From Scortum barcoo (lineage: Eukaryota > Chordata > Actinopteri > Centrarchiformes > Terapontidae), in NCBI GenBank assembly GCA_023238725.1, contig CM041546.1, forward strand, positions 22,266,085 through 22,330,084: 64,000 bases of DNA, in the 5' to 3' direction. The position numbers were made by a program, and so were the translations under genes. Shown here piece by piece: positions 25,251-36,176 of the stretch (positions within the stretch are counted from its first letter, which is position 1; every line of letters begins with the position of its first letter). The notes beneath the pieces are model-generated. The model did not search any database, was not told the origin of the DNA, and saw only the letters and a program-made list of their open reading frames with translations.

Positions 25251-25425
25251 AGACATTACATTACATCTTTTTAGCTGACGCTTCTATCCAAAGCGATTTA
25301 CAATAAGTGCATTCAGCAATGTGGATACAACCCAAAAATTGCAAGAATCATGAAAGTACATCAACTTCATGAAATATGTTTAACTGCTTCAAGTGCTATA
25401 TTTAAGGCCAATAAGATGCAGAGAA
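25251..25425 (+). repeat. Second teleost repeat, nested between two inverted copies
   Basis: Begins with the repeated word ACATTACATTACAT, then TTAGCTGACGCTTCTATCCA, AAGCGATTTACAATAAGTGC and ATTCAGCAATGTGG. This is a very common teleost dispersed repeat. It lies exactly between the two inverted copies of another family. Confidence 0.7.
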
Positions 25426-25436
25426 GGAGTCTCACA

Positions 25437-25518
25437 CTCCAGGAAGTCACTTCTCCTGGCCAAGAAATAGTTGGGCCCATAACCCCTTGTAAAACCGCAA
25501 CTTGACATTTTTACACTT
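25437..25518 (-). repeat. Teleost dispersed repeat, antisense partial copy
   Basis: Its reverse complement reads GTGTAAAAATGTCAAGTTGC, GGTTTTACAAGGGGTTATGG, then TATTTCTTGGCC and AGTGACTTCCTGGAGT. It is close to the 3' end of the sense copy at 25134-25220. Confidence 0.7.
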
Positions 25519-28500
25519 TAGCTTTGTACGCATTTAACAAATGAGCAGGGTCACTTGAGCTGAGCATCAAAATCACACCCTGTCAGAGCTCAGCTCCACC
25601 TCCTTCAGTACTATTCATTATTTAAAACTTCTAATGTGGCATTGTGATTTTAGGGTAATTCTCTAAACCTAAACCTTTTTTCGCACAGAAACGTATTATG
25701 GTAAAAAAAAAAAAAAAAAAGGTTTTATGTTGCACACAGATTCCAAGTTTATACAGTGAAATCATTTCACTCAGGATGAGTCCAGTATCATCAAAGCTTT
25801 TTTATTTTTAGCAGAAGCCCAAATATTGTTTCTTCTGGGGAATCATAAAATTTGCTTTCTGGCGGGTAAAGTGAATTATTACAGGGAGTTACAGAAATGC
25901 AATAACATTTGCAGTAGAGGCATTTGCATGGAACTCATGTAATCACTTAAGTAGGTTAAATAAGAAGATAAGGTATCAGAGAGTAGGCTTAATAATGAAA
26001 ACACAGATTCAGCCCTTTGTGAAGATACAGCTCATGGTGGTCTGCTCTCTCACTATTTCTTGGCGATTTTTCTGCAGCTTTGTAATCTCTTCCTGCCAAG
26101 GTGCTTCTAGTTCAACTGAGGGTGAATGTAAACTAATGATTTGTTCCCTGCATCTCCCATCGTGCCCGGCCAGGCTAGTGAATGAAGGGGTTTGGGATAG
26201 AGGCTTATCAAAACTTTAAACAAAGCCTGTAAAAGTGGAGTACAGTAAATATAAACAGTCATCCACCATGTCTGTCTCTGTAAATCAAAGCATATGTGTG
26301 TGTGTGTGTTTTTGTAGGATGAAGCAGTTACAGGCAGTAAGGGCTTTGACCACACATGATACCCAGGTTCAATACTGTGATGCTGTCAGGAGCGCCAACA
26401 TGCATTTCATCATGCAAAATAATTATCCATCATGCTACGTGTTTGTCCTGCAGAAAATACTCCTCGGCCTTAATGGGATAAACTCAAAGGGCGCTGGAGC
26501 GATGGGCCAAATATTCCATGAAAAACCTCAGCTCTCCAGTTCCCTGAAAGCTTTCTTGGTCAACAAATGAATCCAAGCGCGGGAGAGAAGATGACACTGC
26601 CAAAGACACCCACCACTGGCCTCGTTCTAATATATGTCAAAAAATAAATCAATAAGACCTGAAGACAAATGACTCGGCGCTGGATGTTGCAAAGCCAAGC
26701 ATCCCTGCTCTGAATCCGAATTCCGGCCTCTCATATGAATTTCAATGATTCTTTTGCAAACTTTTTAGATATGCATCACCTCGCTCCGAGTGCGTGTCAG
26801 GTTATAAATCAGCGGCCAGCACTCCTGATTCAGAGCCCGGTGCTGACTTCAGCACTGTCACACTCGATGGCAATGGGATGAAGGTTATCGACCAGGCCCA
26901 CCGGCCAGAAAACAGTACAAACTCCCGGCGATCGCCCAGTGGCACCAAGCATGGCAGAACATCTGCGCAGCACATGTCCTCTGTGCAAACAAGGAGTGGC
27001 TTGTACTCACGCACATCAGCAGTATCACAAAAGCCACGTGGGGGAGTCGATCAATATTTGACCCCCTCTAATCCTTCCTCGACAAGCTCTGCTCCCATGC
27101 TCGCTCCTCTCGTTATGCATAACTTCACTCTTCCTCTGCAATTTTCTTTGAAAACATGACATTACAGAGAGCGCAGCGCTATCTCTAAATTTGTGGTCGT
27201 GGACATTCTTACCAGAAAAGAAAAGCGAAACCTGATAACTCCAGATTATGCTGTTAAGTCACAGGCCTAAACTGCATGGGGCATTAGATTTGAATATTCC
27301 TCTTTCTGTGGATTTTAAATTTCTATAATAATTGCTATTGTGTGTATTTGTGTAGCTAAGTGGAAGCCAGTGAATAAAACCACGCTTGAAATAATGGAAA
27401 GAAAGTAAGACCAGTAAACACTAGCTATGACTTCCATGAATGTCAAACCTCGACTTGGACCCCCTGAGAGGTTGTAGAAGTGTTTTATATTTCAAGTTGG
27501 AACCGTACAGAAAATGCTGCTGGAATGAATGAACCTCACCAGCTGCCGCAACTTAGGATGAAGATGATGTGATTCTTGGACAGGACAGAGAAAAGAATTT
27601 CAATATTTGGCCCGGAGGTGTCAAAATTGTCACATCACTGCCAAATACTCTCTTAGAGATCAAACTTTCTCTTTAATAAGACTGCTTGAGGGCTATGTAA
27701 GATTAGGTTTGAATGTAAAGTCTTCCAATATGACTTTTTTTTTTTTTTTTTTACTGTAATAAATTCCAGGAGGAGCAGCGGAATTAGTTCATGTGGAAAT
27801 CAATTTATAGTTGTAAGGATGAGTTTTTCTAGTTCTAAATTACCATCACTTCTCATGATGAATGTGGCCATCACCTACAGCCTGTACTGCAGTCCTCTGG
27901 AGGTAATCTCATGGTGATGTTAAATTCTTGTTTGAATTTAATGAGAAAGGACGATTGGCTATTAAAACCAATCTAGTAACACATAATATACTACATGTGG
28001 TAATACTCCAATCCACAATAAGCAATCACGATACTACATGAGGTGTCAGGGGAGCAATACATCCTGAGCTTCGTACTGTGTCAGTAACATCAATTACCAG
28101 CGTGGTGCTGCTCTGACATGGGACCGAATATTGTTCTTGGCACCAAGGCCAAGAGAGAGAAGAGCCGGAGAGTGAGGAAGCCTAATTGTGATGTGCCATA
28201 ATTTCCCGCTTGGGGCCTCACTCAGGATATGGGTGATGTCAAAGGTGCAATAGAGGGAGTCCATCAGAGGCAGAGCGTGCTGAAGTCATCTGTACAGAGT
28301 TATTCGCGGTGAGGTGAAAGCAACTTGGTCAGACAGGGGACCTAATCAGATTTCAAAGTAAACACGGTGCCGCCGGCTCCAGAAGGCTGAGTCCAAACAT
28401 TGTTGCTAATTGCATCTGTCTTCATTTTCCGCAACTCACTGTGAACAACACCAGTGAAAAAGAAGTCTAGATGGAACAGGAACTATTTCAAAACCGCAGA

Positions 28501-29974
28501 GAGCACCTCAACCATACCTCAATTTCTAGTCCACAACTGTTCATTTTAGAGATTGCCAACTCTGATTGCTTCTGTCAGAAATCAAAATATAATGCCTGTG
28601 AAGTGTTTCTACTGGAATATTTCTTTTTTTCTTTCATACATGGAGACTGAAAAGGAAAATATATATATGCTTGTCCCATGTGCCATATTTGGGGGCTTCC
28701 AGGGCATGGAAACCTACGTAAGCAGTCAAGTAGCACAATTTGGGTTTTCAGATGGCTGCAATTGATCTCCCATATTGTGACATTTCTGTACAAGAGAGCT
28801 GCTCCAAGTTAAACAGGCGCCTTATGTCAAGAGGCTTTTTTTTTTGCGCCACTACCACTACATCCAGCTGCATTTCAAAGTTATAGACAGCTTGTTCACA
28901 GAGCTCTTTTACCATCATGTCCTGAAGTCCCGAGAGACACACCCGCTGCATGGTGTTTACTGCAGGTCACTGCTAGGGCCTTGGCCTTCAGTGGCACCTT
29001 GGCAGACAGGAGAAAGCCCTCTACCCCAAAGGACAGTGTGTGATTGTTTTAATGTGGTTTCTTTGGTATTTGGTGTTCCAGCAAAAACCCAACCACATAT
29101 CAACTGACTGCCATGTGCAGACTTGAAAATTACAAGTGCACAGATCGCCAAAGCAGAGCGTAACTCAAACTGTACACAGTGTTATTATTTGTATCCCTGA
29201 CAGAGATGATGACATTTCATCGTTCCCTTGTGCACTTGCACTTGCCCATTACTGATGATGCGAGGCTGTTTTGCAATATCAGTGTCCTTTAGAAAAAAAA
29301 CATCTCCTTGTTGCCCTTTACAATAGGACATCAACAAAGTATGCATAACAGTAGGCGAGGGGCAGTGAGCAGCACTGGAAATGACATCAGATCTCTGAAA
29401 TGTCTCTGTAAGCAAGTCTGTGCTGAACCCAAATCAACAAGTGTGTAATGTGGTAAGAGAGAAGTGTGTAAGCAAGCATACACTGGGAGTGGATGAGATT
29501 CACAGAGGCTCCTGAGGGAAATTAGGATAAAATGGTAGATGTGCTTGGAAAGCACATTTCATATTTTTGGAGGAAACTGAATCTAGGCCCGTCCTACCCA
29601 ATACTTAGCGGGGGAATTATATAAAAACGGAAATGGAGCACGAGAATGGCATCATCTGGATTGTAAATGGCTGGTGTCTGTTGCTTGCCATTATGCTGCA
29701 TGTTGCGGACTGCTGAATGGCACAAAGGGTCTGAGCCCTGTGCCAAAGCCAGAACATGTGCAGTTTGGGCTTGAAAGTCGAAATGACCAATCAACTTAAC
29801 TCAATGCAAGTCATGGACACAACATTAAGTATGTTCTTATACACCTGTAACCATGAATAGAATAGAATTAAATTTTTTGTTGTGGTTAATTTTGCTTGGA
29901 TTTTTTAAATTACATAATGCTTTACAATATGATGTAATGTTTACTTGTAAAACGTATAACTCATACAAAACAAG

Positions 29975-29975
<1 letters not shown>

Positions 29976-30024
<49 letters not shown>
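29976..30024. repeat. ATT trinucleotide microsatellite upstream of emc2
   Basis: Sixteen uninterrupted ATT units plus one base, ending 80 bases before the emc2 start codon. The position is inside the likely core promoter or 5' UTR. Confidence 0.95.
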
Positions 30025-30045
30025 GCACCGTCAGAAACGTCAGGC

Positions 30046-30104
30046 ACGCCGCCGGCTGATGAGTCTATGACGTAGGCACGGCGTATGTTGTCAAAAGAGA
30101 AAAG
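30046..30104 (+). promoter_or_regulatory. emc2: emc2 proximal promoter / 5' UTR
   Basis: A GC-rich patch (ACGCCGCCGGC) follows the ATT repeat. A CRE-like TGACGTA lies at 30068-30074. The start codon sits in AAGATGGCG, which also fits the YY1 motif. No TATA box is obvious at a suitable distance. The transcription start is not determined. Confidence 0.5.
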
Positions 30105-30144
30105 ATGGCGTCAGTGTCAGAAATGTACGATGTGGGTTGGGAAG
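30105..30144 (+). CDS. emc2: emc2 coding exon 1
   Basis: 40 bases encoding MASVSEMYDVGWE plus one base, then donor GTAAGT. A second in-frame ATG occurs at codon 7, but the first matches the family start. Confidence 0.95.
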
Positions 30145-30724
30145 GTAAGTCAAAAGATAAAATAGATTCTCCTTCAGTGTCATTGAGACGTGGTTTTATA
30201 TTTCTGAAGGCCTTCGGTGTTTCCTTTTTGTGTTTGTGCTGTGAGAATCAGCGCTGCGTTGAACAAGTCGGCGTGTAACGGAGACAGCTAATGCTAGTTA
30301 GCATGGCGAGATAACTCATCGGGCTCATCCATTCAGTTCACCACAACAGCTCAATATCCGTCACATTTAACTGAGCTGGTGACTGGGCTGGAGTACCCTT
30401 TAATAGGAAATAGTACTTAATGTCAGAATGTTTTCCGACATCCATCCAGCGTCTGTAGCATGTTAGCCAGTCATGGCTCCGGCTAACGCTTGCTAACTTT
30501 GTAGCTTGGTCGGAGCAGATTTCTGACTCTGCAAATTACAGCACATCACAGTAACAATAATCAATAATAAAAATAATGGTATTTAGAATCAGCTGTATTT
30601 GCCAGGTGTTTGTCCACATACAATTCATTTGACTGGTCTAAGTGACGCTCTGACTGGATCGACAAGGTAAAACATAAAATATTAAACTACTGTGTACAAG
30701 AATATATATATATATATATATGTA

Positions 30725-30812
<88 letters not shown>

Positions 30813-33800
30813 TGTTACTTGCATGCACCTGCCAGTGTATGAACACAACCGTGGTGGTTAGACGCTGTACTTATTTATCTGATAATCTGATGGTTTGATA
30901 TGTATAGATTGTCACTTTTAGGGTGTCTGAATCAGTGACTTTATTTGCCATTATACAGTTGAAAAATGAATGATTAAATTACAGTGAAGCTTCATGTGTC
31001 TCTTTGTTTCTCACTGTCACCTCACAATGTCATGTGTTGTCTGACTGAGAGTTAAAGGAGCAGGCTCGATCCAACAACTGTCCTCATGGTTCAATGACTC
31101 TGTCCACAGAGATGAGAGACAAGCTGCGCAAATGGAGAGAAGATAACTGCAGAAACAGTGAGCAGATTGTGGATGTTGGTGAAGAGCTCATCAGTGACCA
31201 TGCATCTAAATTGGGAGATGACAGTAAGTGTCGAGATTAAAATAAATCTTTTGCAGTCACACTGAGGAGTTGGCCAACATAGGCTATGAGGTGCATTGTC
31301 ATTTTCAGAGGCCGTTAGAAGTTAGATTACACAGCAAGTTGAGTCCTCTTTTACACTCGTCTCCAGGTCATTTTCTAACATTAAAACAGGTGACTGTAAA
31401 CATATTGGTTTAGAGAACATACACGTCTTTGTGACAAACTCTTCAGCAGGGATAGCACACCACTGTTTTGGTAATAACGCAACGTACAGCTTGTCATAAT
31501 ATAGAGGTAAGAGATGAGTATAGCCTGCAGGTCTCTTCAAAGCTTATAAACATTTTTTTTTTTTATAAGGATCTTCTGCTATGTAGCATCAAAAACCACC
31601 AAATGTCTCTCTGTGAAAACAGTCAGGCTAATGTTATTGACTGTGGGTTCATCTGTACAGCTCTGTGAGATGTGATTGATCTAAGTGGGCGATTTTCTGC
31701 TGGTTGTATTTTTTTTTCTCCTCTCTCTTTTGTGGTATATATTTTTCTTTTGGATACATTTCCGAACGGGATCTTAGGTTTCCTGTGATGTGGAAAATGC
31801 AGATAGACGCAGTTGTGGCTCAAAAGTCAAATCCAGAAATACGTGAAGGATTACATAAAACAGATATTTAGGAGATTTGAGAGCCAAAGGTAAAATACTT
31901 AACTCCTAAAAATATTTAAAAGAACGAATGGAAACAGGTTAATGTTTAGTGGTGGTGGTGGTTTAGTAAAACTAAACAAACAGATTATCAGTACTAGCAG
32001 AAAATACAGAAAAACAACTGTATTCCAGGCACACTGTAAGCAGGGGTACAGTTAACAAGACAGTAATTGTCTTGGTGTGAAAGGTGCTTTTCACAGTAAA
32101 CATTGCCTGTTGCCGAGTAATGCTCAGACTACAGTATGTTGTTCATTTCTGAAGATTTCCTTTTTGAAGCAGAAGTGAGTTTTACCTACCATGAACATAT
32201 CAAAGGTCATGGTTTCCTCTATAACAGCACTGTCCTGCTGCATTACCCCATAAAACTCTCCATTTTCCCCTAGTCATTATGATTCATACAGTCCTCAAAA
32301 GAGGCGCATAAACACTTAACATGCCATGGTTTTATTGAAACCAGCTCTTAAATTGGCTGTGAAATGAGATGGCAATTATCAAAACAAGAGTTGGAATCAT
32401 TAAAGTCAAGAAAAAATAGAGGCATTTGTTTGTTTTGGCATAACCTGCCAGTTTTTGGGTGGAGTTAGGTTTTATTATTCTTTTCAATTAACAGGGGGTG
32501 TTCATTTGGCTCAACATGTCCACTTTGTTTGTCAAAGCCGTCTGTCTAACATGTTGTATTAATTCCATTAATTGGCTTCTGTAGCCAGGCTATTAGTCAG
32601 TATGTTATAATGTCACAGTTGACTGAATGAAAAAACTGTTTTTATAGCTAACCACCAAGTGAAACATTTTAAAGGAATAGTTGTGCCTGTTAATGATGGT
32701 GCACAGCGTGCCTTGCCCTACAAGTATATAAACATAACAGTGCTGAAATTGTCAAACTAGCTTGAGACTGGTTTTATGTATCTAAAAAAACACATGTATT
32801 CAACCATAAGGTCTCTACACAAAAACAGTGATGTCTAATGATGGCACAGTAGTCTATATGATCAACTATGACCACTCTACAACATGATGTACAAATCAGT
32901 ATCACAGTATTATGTCACAGTAGCAAGACATTGTCTTCATCTAGCCTTTTTGTATAAAAGATAAAAACTGTGGGGACATGCAAAAGTCTGTTCTTTAAGA
33001 AGTGACTGTTGTTAGAACCTTATGGGGAGTAAAAATGAATTCATCTTCCAGAAATAATCCACTGCAATGTAAATATTCATCAATAATTCTATTTGTGGTG
33101 AAGTGTCAGGATATTTACAGTCTTTATGCAATCATTAAGCTAATGCTTTAACATCACTCACTGGTAAAATCAATTTTATATTATGTATATGTTGAAACAG
33201 ATACATATACACATTTGTTTTTGTTAATTTGTAGTGAAAAGAGACACATTATTTTGGTAAGCCAGCCACATTTAGCTGGTGAAACTTCTGGCGTGTGAAC
33301 TACAGGAACTGTTAACACCGTCTCACTACCCAGAGTGAGGGATGAGAAATGGCATTACAGAAATGTTAGTTCAGCTACTTTGGTTTCACAAAGCATCAAC
33401 AGAGTTTTCAACAATGTTTGCAACTTTTTTTTTCTGCCCAGTTTGTGACTTTATCCTTTTTTCCTCTGGTACTCTCAAAGATCAGCTTTTCCATGTTGCA
33501 GTTATTCTACTACAAAGTGTAAGGAAGACATCAAATAATGAGGAAAATGCATTGTGGTTCAGGGGTGATAGGGCATTTTCAGATTAAGTTACTAACAACT
33601 TATTTTCCTTGATAATGTTACACCTAATTCCTCAAATGTAACATTATTACTGAAATTGAATTAGTAATTTATTGCCAGTTTGCTGTGAGGAAATGAACAA
33701 CATGACTGTAAAGCCTCACACAAGGGCGTTTACTCAAAATGTTCCAGCATTTATGATTATTATTGTTATTGTAGTGCTGTCCAAGTTTTAAATTACTGTA

Positions 33801-36121
33801 TGTGTTCTTAACAAGCGGCATTATCTTCACTGTGCTTCATACAGAAAATGGTAAATGTAGCATTACATATTAAATGGGAAAGTTCTTGGAATGATGTTCT
33901 TAAGCTGTTGCTCCACGTCATGGAGGCTTGTTTGTGTGGGTAAAAAAAGATGATGTGCAGCTGCTGGGGACACGCTCTTGCGTTGGGACATTAAGTGTAC
34001 AGTTCAATATGTAATTTTTTCATGTTACACCAGACAGTGGACTGGAAAGGGCGTTAACACAGTCTTCTTTGTGTGCTTCTCTTCTGCCCAGTATGGATTA
34101 TTTATGAGCAGGTGATGATCGCAGCGCTGGACTGCAGTCGAGATGACTTGGCTTTGGTAAGTTTTTACCCTTCTTCCTCACACACCCAAGAGCTTCAAAA
34201 ACCATCGTTCACTCTCTCACAGCCATTCCTACTTTGCAGCGTGCCCTCTGCCAAATGTGAAAATCTGATTTTTATTTGGCCAAATGGTATTACTCTGTCT
34301 GTACTTTGGAAAAACAATTTGCTGAGAGTTGGAATTAGAGGGTGTAGCAAATGAGCGGCAGAGCATGCTTCAAGTGTTAGCTGAACTTGGCCATCGTTTA
34401 TGGAGTTCAACTGCTTTTTCCCTCAGGATTTATTTGCCATCTTAAAGCTTAATGTGATGTTTCTGGGTTCATGTTGAAATATTCACAGCCCCGAAAATGG
34501 TCAAATCTGCATGGGGAGAAAAAAAAAGACGAGCTCACCCTAATTGAAATGGTTCATCTCCAATCAGTATGGACAAAACGACTCCCTTGGCAAAAAGAAT
34601 GACTCATTCAGTACAGAAAAGGCAGAACACTGCCATTGGAATTAGTTGTCTGTTGGCTATCCTTTCAGCCCTGCTGCCAGACAGAAGAAAAAAAAAGGAG
34701 ACGGTCCAAACTTCAGCCACTGAATATCGTAAACGATTAAGGTCACACTGTTTCATCTCATTCAGGATAATGCTGAATATGACTGTAACAATTCCTCACC
34801 TCTTTCGCTGCTGTGTGATCAAAAAAAGTCGAGGTCTGTGTAGTAAAGGAAGTGGCAGATATGATCCTCACTCCCCTTTTTATAGCAGCAAGCGTGGTTT
34901 CCTAAATGGTTAACACACAGTAGTAACAGCACATTTTAACCCATCTAAGACTGTGAAATTGGCCTTTTAACAGTCTCTTTTTATATTGTTGTATGAAATT
35001 TGTTTGTATCTGTGGAGGTATGTGTGCGAGAGCAAGAGTGTAACAAAGTTAAGTTACAGCCAACTATAATTGGTCTCTCTCCTCTGCCCACATCCTTGCA
35101 GACCTGTCTACAGGAACTGAGGAAGCAGTTTCCAGATAGCCACAGAGTGAAGCGATTATCGGGCATGAGGCTGGAAGCTTTGGAAAGGTAAGCATCGGGT
35201 ACCAAAAGCTCTGGAGGAATAGGAGGCCAAAAAAAAAAAAAGAAAAAAAAAAAGCTCAGCCTCACTGTTATGCATGGTACCACACTTTGGGTGGCTTGGG
35301 GGTGGGGATGGGGGTGGTGATGGGGGGTGGTGATGGGGGGCAAGGCGAGGGGAAGAAAACTGTTAGCAGATCCTAAGTGGTACAGTGTTCTGGGTGTGTG
35401 TAAGTAGAGTTTGTGTGTGGGGTTGGATATGTTTATGTTGGATCACCCAGCATTCCTTTGGAGAAGAGGGGAACGGAGAGAGGAAAGGTTCAGCGCTGGG
35501 TAGTCCTGTGGCCCTTTTAGCCTGAGCTAGGGATTCCCGGGAAGGAAGTGGTCAGATCCCACTGTTATTCTGGGGGTCCCTCAATCTTCTATGGTTGCTA
35601 TTCCTCTGTTGTTTCCTTATTTTGTTACTCCTCATCTCTCTGTGTTTTTCTCTATCTTTGCCCTCCCTATTTTCATGCTTTCTTTCCTGTCCCGTTTTTG
35701 GTAGAGAGACCAAAACAGTGTCTTAGCCCTGTAAATACTGACATGTCACCACAATCTCAACTTTGTTCTCCCTCCCTCCCTCAGTGATGTGTTTTATTTT
35801 TGAATCTCCAGTTTATAAAAAAAAAAAAAGAAAAGAAAGGGAAAAGAAAGTAAGCATAATGGAGCAAGAAAGACAAACAGGGAGTATTTTAGTCTGTGCT
35901 GAGCTGAAGTAAGGGTAATTCAATCTGTTTACTACCTCGCTCACGTCTCCCACCCTCACCATCCCCATCGCTGGTTTATTGGTTATGTCAGAGTTTATGT
36001 GATAATTGAGAGTGATTGCTTCGGCACTGTCAGATTAAATAAACGGCACACTGGGATCTAATTGGCAGCAGACAGAGCTACACTTGAATGACACAGCTTC
36101 AAACAGCAAGGCCCCTCCTCT

Positions 36122-36176
<55 letters not shown>

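Larger units (their letters stand above)
21181..30045. other. eif3e-emc2 intergenic region
   Basis: About 9 kb separates the two divergent starts. I find no gene in it. It contains one long teleost dispersed repeat (22931-23747), a 7-base tandem near 23985, a nested repeat structure (24975-25520), a T17 run near 27737, and AT-rich stretches with homeobox- or octamer-like words near 26380-27130 that could be regulatory. A 121-codon open frame at 26794-27159 has no recognisable domain and no gene context. Confidence 0.7.

Noticed and set aside
25756..25770. Perfect 7-base-arm palindrome GTGAAATCATTTCAC
   Set aside because: Short palindromes of this size are expected by chance in 64 kb, and it has no supporting context.
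26794..27159. 121-codon open frame in the intergenic gap
   Set aside because: Low-complexity Ser/Thr-rich translation without domains or neighbouring exons.
29837..30059. Open frames of poly-isoleucine on both strands
   Set aside because: Simply the translation of the ATT microsatellite.
30692..30898. Open frame of alternating Tyr-Ile
   Set aside because: Translation of the AT microsatellite in emc2 intron 1.
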